A stretch of DNA of 64,000 bases from Lonicera japonica (Eukaryota; Streptophyta; Magnoliopsida; Dipsacales; Caprifoliaceae). The stretch is from the NCBI GenBank assembly GCA_021464415.1, contig CM038469.1, forward strand, positions 13,494,501 through 13,558,500, in the 5' to 3' direction. Below are positions 43,769-55,700 of this stretch, piece by piece. The notes beneath the pieces are model-generated. The model saw only the letters and a list, made by a program, of their open reading frames with translations, did not search any database and was not told the origin of the DNA. Made by a program: the position numbers and the translations under genes. Within the stretch, counting starts at the first letter, position 1. Each line of letters begins with the position of its first letter.

Positions 43769-46700
43769 ATGACGGACGAACAGCCAATAGTTGCCGGAAG
43801 GCGGAGGAGCAAAGGATCAAACGCGGAGGCGCGTACAGAAGCACTCAACCGCCTCAAATCCCTCCGCAGAGGTGGCCGCCGGTCCGAAGGCACCGGATTC
43901 CAGATCAAATTAGAAGATCCGATCTACGACACGCTCAGCGAAGACGAGTACAAAGCCCTAGTTGCCAAACGCCGCGAAGAGGACCCAGGGTTTATAGTAG
44001 ATGATGACGGCTGTGGTTACGGTGATGAAGGACAGGAAGAGGATTGGTCACAAGCTTTTGGACCGCAATCGAGCGATGAATCGGAGAGTGAATTGGAGAA
44101 GAGGAAGAAGAAGAAAGTCGAAAAGACCGAAAAGAAGGAAGTGAAAAAGCCTTCCCCTTTATCTGCTGCGGCGGCTTTGATGGGTAAGCAAAGGCTATCT
44201 AATATGTTTACTTCTTCGGTTTTTAAGAAGAATAAGGATGATAAGAGTAAAGTTTTATCGTCTGACAGTATTGTTGATGATGTAATTGCTGAATTCGCGC
44301 CTGATGAGGCGGATAGGGAGAGGCGTAGGAAGGTACATTCTAATTTATCGTCAGGTTTGAAGTCAATTGCAAAAGTTAAGATTGAGAATCCATCTATTGA
44401 CGTTATTAATTTAACGGCTAGGGTTGAGAGTAAAAGTGTTAGTGTAAATGATAAATCTTTGGCAATTAGTTTGGATAAAAGTGACAATGTTGATGAAAAG
44501 AGGTCAATTGAGATGTCTGAAATTAGGGAAGTTTTTGGTGGTGAAATGGGTGGTGATCCAGTATCGCCATTGCGGAATTCTTTGATTGAGGAAAGTGTAG
44601 AGGAGGAGAAATTGAGGAATGATGGTGAAGTGAAGGTAGAGCCAGTGTTGAAGAAGGAAGAGGTGTATACTCTCAATGCTAAATTGAAAGAAGGAAAGGA
44701 TCCGGCATTGAGTGCAGCTGCTGGGTGGCAGGCAGTGAGGAGTGCAGGAAATGGGAGTAATGTTTGCAATTCAGCTGTGGCCAATCCGGATTTCGTAATG
44801 GAGTCCGATGGGTCATTGCCGTTCTACATTCTTGATGCACATGAAGAGTTTTATGGTGCTAATGCAGGCAATATCTATTTATTTGGAAAGGTATGTCGGA
44901 AAATTTGATATCATTTACTAAATCTAAAAAATATTTATGTTGGATAAGTTGATATTGTTTCTAGTTGGGTCATTTCATTCTTATCATTACAAACACTAAT
45001 TTCTGCCAAGCATGTACGACAAATTCAACCCAAAGTTGAACTTTCTATTTCCAAGCTCTTGACCCTCCTAAACATGGTTTATCGCTTTAAATCATAAGGG
45101 TTCTCCTCGGGCCATTAAGATTTATATATTTGACTGTGTTATACCAAAACAGTCCACTGGGAGCCACATAAAGGTTTCTCATTTTTGTTTCTTGTCTCCT
45201 GCATACACTTAAAAGGTTTGATCCCCAACCACTTTTTCTACTAAACGTTGCGGTTTTAATAGATTATTAATGCCATTATAGCTATCTCATTCATTCTTCC
45301 TGATATGCAACGATATGTCTCTTGTTTTACTTAACCGGTGAATATTATAGTTAACTTCTTGATACGAGTAGAATCCTGTAAATTTCTGTAACATTTCCAC
45401 GAAATTACATACTTGCCCATCTTTTTTTGAGTCTCCTGTTCTTCAGTGCATTATCATTGGCTAATTCAAGTTAAGATGCAATCAATAGACTCGACAATTG
45501 GAAAATGCCAGTCCATGTTAAGCCTGAAGATCAAATCTGTGGTTGCTGCATTATTTCAGCAACTTGCGAAAATTTATTGTGCATTTGAAAGTGATTAATT
45601 TCTAACGCTTGTGTTGCTCTAATGCTGTAGGTTTGCTATTAATATTTTACCTTTAAATATGCACCTTGGCATGGTCCAGATGGTTGACCATTTGTATCTG
45701 TTGTTTCAATCAAGGTCAAAGCAGGTAGTACATATCAAAGCTGCTGTGTGGTCGTAAAGAATATGCAGAGATGTGTATATGCAATCCCAAATGGTTCCTT
45801 ATTTAACAACGGCACTGTTACGAAGCTTGAGAGAGACGCCGAAGAGTCTAAAATTTCCCCTACAGCTTTCCATACGAAGCTACATGTAATTTTCTTACCC
45901 AGTGCTTGTATATTTAATTTCCCAGCTTGTGCTGATGTTGAATTCATTTCTTCGGTGGCAGGAAATAGCATCAGGGTTGAAGAAGGAAATAGCAAAAGAG
46001 TTATTGGATCGTAATGTCTCTGGTTTTAGCATGAAACCTGTTAAGGTTCGTTGATTAGTCTATTTGTGATTAATTGCTACTTGCGTTTACTTGTATTGTG
46101 CTCAATGTTGTCACTTGCCAGTTTTTTTCTTTTTTCCTTCAGTATTAGTTGCTCACTGTTTCCGTTTAAATATTGTCAGAGGAGTTATGCGTTTGAGCGA
46201 TCTGACATACCTCTTGGAGAGAATTATGTCCTGAAGCTCACCTATCCATTTAAGGTATTCTATTTCTCAAGCTCCGGCTCCTCTAGAGTGATTTCAGTCA
46301 CTGCAGAGTAGAGTGGTAAATCTGGACCATTTGTTTAAAATTGGATGACTTAGATTTTGACATATAGTGTTTGCGTCTGGAAAAGACTCATTTCAACAAA
46401 AACTACTTGTCAAAATCTGAACCATCCAATTCTAAGCTAATGGTCCTGATTTCTTCAACTCTCTAGAAGATCCCGTTTGAATTTTATTGAAAAATGTAAA
46501 TAAGATACACAATGGAGGTACCACTCCACTATCTACTGTAGCCACGGTATATTAGTATTTCTGTGAACTAAATCTTCAAGGTGTGATTGGACAACTGAAT
46601 TTCTGTGATTAACTTGTCTACCACGCATTTAGTTATCGAAATTAAATTAGAGTGGGTAAATACTTGGCTTATTGATGCTTAGCTTTATCTAATACAGTAT

Positions 46701-49700
46701 CCCCCAAGTTACTAGTTTGATTTATGTCATTGCAGGATACACCACTCCCCTCAGATCTCAAGGGAGAAACCTTTTGTGCTTTGCTAGGTACTCATTGCAG
46801 GTATGATTAGTCAGAGCAGTGTCATGCAAATATATAGTTTTGAGTGGTTTGGCATTTTGTTGTATGTCAAATCTTAAGTAGATTGTTTAGTTATATGATA
46901 ATAGGAGCCCGATTTTAGACAAGGATTTTATGCTAAATCTGTGCATTGATTTTATATTCAGGGATTATTTACCTCGATCCTCATTGAGGAATTGCATACA
47001 CCCATATTGTGCCTATATCACTCAATTTAAATGCTGATTGTTTCCTCTTGTTTGGTGCCCAAAGCCCCACCCCTAAACATTCCTTTTCTCACCAAGGGAA
47101 GAATGAAGGATCAATGAATAGATGGTGTCCCTGTGACAAGCTATATTGCTTGCTATGTAGTTCAATGTGATATTACTATTGGACAACAAGCTAGAGTAAG
47201 CGACCATGGTTAATCAGCTTTATGTATGGGTTCTTTGTCCATTTTTTTTATATCTGTTTCCTAAAACTAACCTACCACAAAAAAAGAAATTATTGCCTTA
47301 TTTTTCCCAGTGTTCTAAAAATCAGGCCTAGGCGGCGCCTAGGCGGAAATTGGTACCTTGCCGCCCGGCCTAGGGCTAATCCTTTGTGCTTAGGCGCTAG
47401 GATCCAATTAGGGGGACTAGGCGGGCTAGGCGCGGATTAGGCGGGATAGGCACCGATTTTTCCCCTTTTTTTCCTTCAAAACAACGTAGCTTCATGTTAA
47501 AAAAAAAGCATGTTTATTAGCTAGCCTTCTTTTAGTCGACCTAATTCCGTTCTCCTCATCCTCCTCCTCTCAGTCTCCGATCTCCATCTCCTGCTCTCCT
47601 CTCCTCTCCGGCTGTATTTTGCGATGTTCACTTGGGTTTGATTGTTTGAACTTGTTTATTTTGTTGAAATGCATGTTTTATTGGTTGGATGTTGGAAAAT
47701 TAATGTTAATTTGAAAGGTATATGATGTTTTGTTAGTATTATGTTATTTAAAATAATATTTTTAATAAAAAATCGTTTGACCGATTAATCCCCTAGGCGC
47801 TAGGCCCTAGGCCCCCCCTCGCCGACCTAGGAACGCCTAGCGATTTTTAGAACATTGATTTTTCCAGTTAATAATGTGTAAAACTTATATCGTAGTTATT
47901 ATTCTTATCTTAATGCATAAAAGAGGTATAAACTAATGTTTTACCAAAATGCACAAGATATTAGTAAATATGCTATTGTGGGTAGACTAAAAGTTAAATT
48001 GTTGTTAGTGTACTGGCATTGGTAGTGAAAATGTGATCCTTGAAGTTATCTTTGTCCTCGATTTGGGTTTGCACCTTTATTTATTAGGACTCGCATCGTT
48101 ATATTTCTCTAAGACAACAAGATATACAATATAAAAAAAAAATTCCTGTTTGGAGGTGATGTGGTGCATATGGAAGGAAAGAAAGTCGAGAATTTTCGAG
48201 GAGAAGGAAGTGAATGAGGGCGAGCTATGGAGCAGAGTTAAGGCATTAGCATCACTATGGGCATATTCATCCAACACCTTTGGAGCGTTTTCAATTATGG
48301 ATATTTCTTGGGATTGGACAGCGGTTTTGGGATAGATTTTACTGTTACAGGAGTCTTAGGAACAGCTGTGTGTTGTGAGGCTTGATTTTTTGATGGTCAT
48401 TTTGTATTTTTGTCTGCTTTTGTTCTGCTGCTGCCTTTGGTGGTCTTCTCGACCTCTGTTGGTTGCTTCCTATCTTGTATTGATTTTTCTCATCAATATA
48501 AGTTTTCGTTTCTGATAAAAAAAAAAAAAATCCTATTATGGTGAATGAAAGATTGAACACCTTCTTTATGTGCAGTGCTTTGGAGCATTTTCTCATAAAG
48601 AGGAAGATAAAAGGACCTTCTTGGCTGTCACTTTCAAAATTCTCTAGCTGTCAAGCTCCTCAGCGTGTGAGCTCCATATCCTCGTTTCTATTTTAATATG
48701 GGCTTTTTGTGACTTTGCCCCAGTTTTTAATGCAAAATTAGACTTACCCCCCTGTTCTCATTAATCATTAGACTTTTTATTTTTTTCTTTGGTAAAATTT
48801 GAACCTTAATAATTTTCATTAGACTTTGGACCTTGTGTGCAGGGGAATCTAAAAGAATTGCGTAAAAATGGGGGGGAGTGCTTTATGCTTTTAATGCTTA
48901 ACCCCTGTTTTTATGTAGTTCTTATTCCCTCTCTGCAGGGACAAAGTTTTAACGATTATGAAAATAGGGGGCAAGATCAAAAAGGCCCTTTAAATTTCTC
49001 CTTAGGAAAGCTTTGTAGTTTATAAGCATGTGGTTTTTATTTCTTTAAATTGAAATGTCTTCGTTACAATTGGTCAGGTAAGCTGGTGCAAATTTGAGGT
49101 TACTGTTGATTGTCCAAAGGACATACAAGTTTCAACTTCCTCAAAGAATACTGCAGAGATTCCTCCTGTGGTTGTTACAGCAGTAAATCTGAAAACGGCC
49201 ATCAATGAGAAACACAATGTAAATGAGATTGTCTCTGCATCTGTCATCTGTTGTCACAGGGCTAAGGTATTACATCTAAGCATGTTTGTATTTTTTATTA
49301 GATAATGATTAAAGAGATTTATTGTTAACAATGCCTGTCCTTTGCTTCGAATATGTATGTGGATATCCTACTCTCTTTCTCATACTCTGACTGGTGGTGT
49401 AGCGTTATTATGGTAGGTTAATCAGTCGAAGAAAATAATATGGTTTTATTTTCGAATATGCCATGGAGTCGTCACTTAGGCTCTAGTCATAGTTCACATA
49501 ATTTTTTTTTATCTGTTACTGATTTTTTGAACAAGAAACATGTTGGGTTCATTTGATCCCTTTTAATTGTTGCAGTACGCTAAATTCAACTACTAATTCC
49601 ATGGTTGGACCTTCTAGATTGATACTCCCGTGTTAGCCTCAGAGTGGACAAGACCAGGCATGCTTAGTCATTTTACGGTTGTGCGTAAGCTTGATGGAGG

Positions 49701-52700
49701 CATATTTCCAATGGGGTTTTCAAATGAAGTAGCGGACAAAAATTCAAAGGCCGGGTCAAATGTCATTATTGATGAAAACAGGCTAGTTTCACTTTTAAAT
49801 CATGTCCATTTTCAATTGTATCGTTCAATTCCTCACCTAGGAGAAAGTTTCTGTAATCTCATATTTTTTTTTTCCGGTTATTGTCATTTAAGACTCCTTA
49901 TTCCTTCCCCCTTTTGTGGACAATGTTGCAGTGAAAGAGCTTTGTTAAACCGTTTGATGATTGAATTACACAAATTGGACAGCGATGTTCTCGTTGGGCA
50001 CAACATATCTGGGTTTGACCTGGATGTTCTTCTTCACAGAGCTCAGGTAAAAATATTTTGATGTCAAATTTGTTTATTAATGCATTATTTTCTGTATCTT
50101 TCTTTTATTGTAATAATGATGGAAAACTGCTTGGTGCAGTAAATATGGATTTTATCTTTAAATCTTTGATGAATAGAACCGTGGTACATTAGGCCTTAGA
50201 ATCAATTTAACTCTGAATTGGAAAAATTGGGGCTCAAATTGCTGATTGCATGCAGCTTGTATTTTGTTCATATGACCCTATAATGCAAGGGAACAGTGTT
50301 TCACTTCTGAGTTAGATACTCAAACTTAAACCAACTAGTGTTGTAAATTACTGAATGTACTCTGATACAGTGTTGTGATTTTTTTCCCTCAACTGCCAAC
50401 ACGAGATTTCATACTGCAAAATCAGAAAGTCAGCATCTTGTTATCAACTTTCTGATACTCCCCACATATAAGCCGACATTGTGCCCCGAGTAATGCGTAT
50501 ATTTCTTATGTGAGTATGCAGTCATGCAAAGTGCCTAGTAGTATGTGGTCCAAAATAGGACGTCTCAAACGCTCTGTTATGCCTAAGCTTACCAAAGGAA
50601 GCACCATGTATGGATCCGGAGCGAGTCCCGGGATCATGTCTTGCATTGCGGGCCGGCTCTTATGTGATACGTATTTATGTTCTAGAGACCTATTAAAAGA
50701 GGTATAATACTAGCTTGAAGTATATATTATAGACATTTTCCAATGATGGTATGGTTTGATTACTCAGAAATGAATTATGTTTCTTCCAGGTTAGTTATTC
50801 TTTGACACAATTGGCCAACACTCAGCTGAACAAAGATCGAAAGGAGATTGCTCCACATGATATTCCTCGGATGTTCCAGAGTTCTGAATCCTTAATGGGA
50901 CTTGTAGGTTCTATTGCTCAATTTATTAACTTCTTGTCGTTAATATGCTTATACTGCCTCCTTGTCAGAAAGATAGTCTCACTTTCCCTTTCAGTATGTC
51001 TCAAAAAGATAGTCCCTTTTCCTTTTGGAACATACTTGATGTACCAAATCCCACGATAGAAAATAAATTGTATCCTTGACCATTAATTATGTTTAAATTA
51101 GCGTTACTTAAAAATGTACCGAACTGGAACTATCTTCTCGAGATGGAGGGATTATTTCAGAAGCCATTGGGGAAAGAGTAGGATTGATTAGTTAAGGATG
51201 CAGTCACATTTTTTTAAATTATATCTGATAACATGTAGAAAAATATATTAGAATTATCTGGAAAAATATGGATAGAAGAGCATACTGCATTCCATTAAAA
51301 TAGCTCTTTTCACTGATAAATGATGGGAAAAATAGTCATTCTCCACTGACAAAGATCACCAGGTCTAATTTCCCAAATATGATAAGAAGATTACCACTGC
51401 TCTTTTATAAGTATCCATAATATGTTACTAATGGTACACCAAATGTATACAGATTGAATGTGGTGAGACGGACGCGTGGTTATCAATGGAGCTTATGTTT
51501 CATTTGAGTGTTCTTCCCCTCACACGTCAGCTAACTAATATCAGTGGTAATCTCTGGGGGAAAACTCTCCAGGTGAACCATTTTGCAAAATTCTTCCTTT
51601 AATCTTTCTTACAGTACCTCCTTTTACGTGGATCACCTAAAATGTTAATTTATCATCTAAAACATTCAGGGTGCTAGGGCTCAAAGAGTGGAATACCTCT
51701 TATTGCACGCATTCCATGCGAAGAAATTCATTGTGCCAGACAAGTTTTCTTCCCATGCAAAGGAAATAAAATCGACAAAACGTAAATTGAATAATAGTGT
51801 TGATGTCAAAGGAATTGATGAATTGGATGCTGATGATGCTAACATCGAGATTGATTCTTTACACAATGACCATGGGAAAACCAAAAAGGGTCCTTCATAT
51901 TTAGGTGGATTGGTTTTAGAGCCAAAAAAAGGTTTATATGACAAGTACATATTACTTCTGGACTTCAATAGTCTCTACCCGTCTATTATCCAGGTTTGTT
52001 ATATTTCCTCCATATTTCTCCGCTGATTCAGCAATCTATTGGTTTAACTTCTCCTTTAATTCTTCTTGCCGAAGTAGTTCTCTTTGTGTTATATGTCATG
52101 TGTGTTTGTAATTGTGTTAATAGGAATACAATATCTGCTTCACAACTGTTGAAAGATCACAGGAGGTATCAATTCCCCGTTTACCATCAAGTAGAAAAAC
52201 CGGAGTTCTACCCGAGGTAAAGCACCTTGTAAAGCATATTTTTGTATTGATTATCAAAAATATTAAAACAAAATAGTATCATTGTATACAATAAAAAATA
52301 GCCAAAGTTGGCTTCTGATAACATAGTGTTATCATTAAGTTTAGAATTTCGTTATTTCTTATCTAAATGAAGAGATGGTGGAATTGGATTGAACCATGAT
52401 AATGTTGGAATGCACACTTCTGAAGCCAAAATGAATTTTTATCAACCCCTGTTTTTGGTTTTGGCACTTTATCACATTATCTTATAAAAATATTGTTTTG
52501 AAAGGAAGGACTAACCTCTCTTCCTTTGGAAATACTACAAATCCTATGGGTAGGGGAATGGACCCACAACCTCTCAAATAGGAAGTGAGGGGATGCCACT
52601 CGGAAGAATTCCACTTTACGACATTATCTTTGTCTTTTCAGCGTTTTATGATTGTCTACCCATGAAGGGCTCTGCAAATTACATACCAGCAAGTCTTCAA

Positions 52701-55700
52701 GTTTAGCCAATGAAAATATGTAGGCTACATAGTCAATCACTCATAAGAAGCCATTCCTCACTTACATATATAATTAAGAGACCTGATTAGCAGGTGAATC
52801 ATTACCGTAGTTGACTATTTTTTCCTCATCACGTTTCTACAATTTACCTTTGCTGTAATCTACTTGTAATATAATTCACTGTTTTCTCTTGAACATTGTT
52901 CACTAAAGCTGATTTTATTTTTTTAAAAAATTCCCTTTTAGGACACATGTTTGCTATTTGATATATGTTTTGTCTTGATTTCGAATTAGTTAGTTTAATG
53001 GTGAAGTCAAACAAGGAATTGAACGCAGCTTTATCAGTAATTAAAACTCTGTAGATGTGCTAGTCTTTTATTATGAATGTACCTTCTGGGTGCTATTCTA
53101 GTATTTGTTATAAGCATTCAAATGCTCGAGTTACACTTCTAATTGATATACAATTTTGAAGTTGCTGAAAAATTTGGTGGAGAGAAGGAGAATGGTAAAG
53201 TCATGGTTGAAGACAGCATCTGGTCTCAAAGTCCAGCAGCTTGACATACAGCAGCAAGCGCTGAAGCTCACTGCAAACAGGTTTGTCTTTCTTGCTGCTT
53301 GTTTCCTTTTATCCTCACTGTCACTGAGCTGTTTTTTGTTATTCTAACGGTAGTTTCTTTTTGCTACCTCTTCCCCCTGGGTCTATATCGGCCTGCAGCA
53401 TGTATGGATGCCTCGGGTTTTCTAATTCCAGATTCTATGCGAAGCCACTTGCAGAGCTTATAACACTACAAGTAAGCAATATGTTGTATGCTTGTATTCC
53501 AAAGAACGTCATTTCTCAAATAGATAGTGTTGGCTGAATATTATATTGACAAGCGCGCATATCTTTGCGCAGGGAAGGGAGATCTTACAAAGTACTGTTG
53601 ATCTTGTTCAGAATAATTTAAACTTAGAGGTCACTTCTCATACATTAACATTCTTATTAATATAGTGTCTGAGTTTCTTCCCGGATTCTTCGATTTCATT
53701 TGTTCAATATATACCCGCTGAAGCATGCATTTTTCTATGTTCTTGCAGGTGATCTATGGTGACACAGATTCAATTATGATTTATAGTGGACTAGATGATA
53801 TTGCAAAAGCCAAGGCAATTGCAGGGAAAGTCATTCAAGAGGTGGGTTTCGACCACCATATTGGTATTTTTTGAAGATACGACAATTTAGTTAATAAATA
53901 GTTGAAGTAGTACATGTACTTGGTTCACCAAGAAAGGAGATGGTTTCTAACAATGATATTATGCTCTTCAACACTCCCCCTCACATGCGACCCCCACTCG
54001 CACTTGAAGAGACGAACCAAACCAAAGGTGCGCTACCTGCACAAACATGAAGGGGGAACAAATGCAAGCGGTAGGGGATTTGAATCTGAGACCTTGCGGA
54101 GCCTGAGCTCTGCTACCAAGTTAGAAACCATCTCTCCCTAAAGCTTAAGCTGTTAGGTAGTGTGGGCCCACAATGGATATCATGCTCTTCAACAATCTAC
54201 AAAATCAATTATATCCATGGACCATTGGAATCAATATAGCAAATCATTTACATCGTGTTTTTTTTTTTTCTTATGTGAAGATTTCAATGATTTAAAAATG
54301 TTAATATTATCTACTGCATCTTGCTGAAATACAGTTTATGCAACTTGATATAGTATTTGCACCCATTGGATTGGATAATCATCTTTTATTTATTAATTTA
54401 TGCAGTAACAAGCACAGACATAATAATAACAATAGTAACAGTAACTATATTATTATAGTAATGTGTGAAGTGCGCTGCTATATATGGAGTGTGACACTCC
54501 TCTGTCCTTGATCCAGGTCAACAAGAAGTATAAGTGTTTAGAAATTGATCTTGATGGCTTGTACAAGAGAATGTTGCTACTCAAGAAAAAGAAATATGCA
54601 GCTGTCAAAGTACAATTTAGGAATGGAACACCATATGAGGTAGCTTTGAAATACTTAAATTTTAAAATTCTTTCGAATTGGTTTATGAGCTATTTTTCTC
54701 GATTTATGTCACTGTATATACTATTTTTATGGCAGGTTATTGAAAGGAAAGGCCTTGATATGGTTCGACGTGACTGGAGTTTACTATCCAAGGAATTAGG
54801 AGACTTTTGCCTGAGTCAGATATTGTCCGGAGGGTACATTTGTCTACCTGTCTTTCTCTGGGGATTTGATAATTAAAAGACCATCAATTACTGTCCAAAT
54901 CTCACCATATGTGAGTTTAAAAAAAATAAAAATAAAAAATCTCACCATATGTGTGGCTCTTATGCTTGCAGGTCATGTGACGATGTTGTTGAATCAATAC
55001 ACACATCACTCATGAAGGTAAGTTTGTGTATTTTTATGGATCATCACCAACAAAAAAATAAACTAATGAGTTTGATATGTTTGTACATATGCAGGTACAG
55101 GAGGAAATGAGGAATGGACAAATAGCACTTGAGAAATACGTCATCACAAAGTCATTAACTAAACCACCAGAAGCATATCCTGATGCTAAAACTCAACCTC
55201 ATGTTGAAGTGAGTCCAAAGAACCAATATATATGATGAATTCATCATACAGCATTCTGAAGATATACTATTTTATATTTGTTTTCATTTTATATGTTCCA
55301 CACTACTCTAATTATTTGGCTTTGTCTTCTGTAGGTAGCACTTCGATTGAAGAAAAGTGGTCATGTTACTGGTTGCTCCGCTGGTGACACTGTTCCCTAT
55401 GTAATCTGCTGTGAACAGGTAAAGTTTTTTTTCTTCTTTTTTCTTTTTTGAATAATTAATTTCTGAATGTTGCATGACTTTTTTTTTAATAGGGGAATGG
55501 TTCAAGTACCTCGGCAGGGATTGCCCAGCGGGCAAGACATCCTGACGAGTTGACAAAAGACAATGGAAAATGGATGGTTGACATTGATTATTACCTTGCA
55601 CAACAGGTCTTTCAATACTATCTATTTGAATTGCGTTTAATATTAGGTGTTTATATTTATTCTTTTGTGAACTCCATCTTGTATACTTAAAGGTTAGTTT

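Noticed and set aside
44017..44784. 255-codon open frame antisense to polymerase alpha exon 1
   Set aside because: It is a mirror of the Ser/Lys/Glu-rich coding strand, has no recognisable domain, and the sense frame is clearly the real gene.
53925..54200. Possible tRNA gene from the GATTCAAATCC B-box-like motif
   Set aside because: No cloverleaf can be formed with correct acceptor and anticodon arms; a TRIM or SINE relic fits better.
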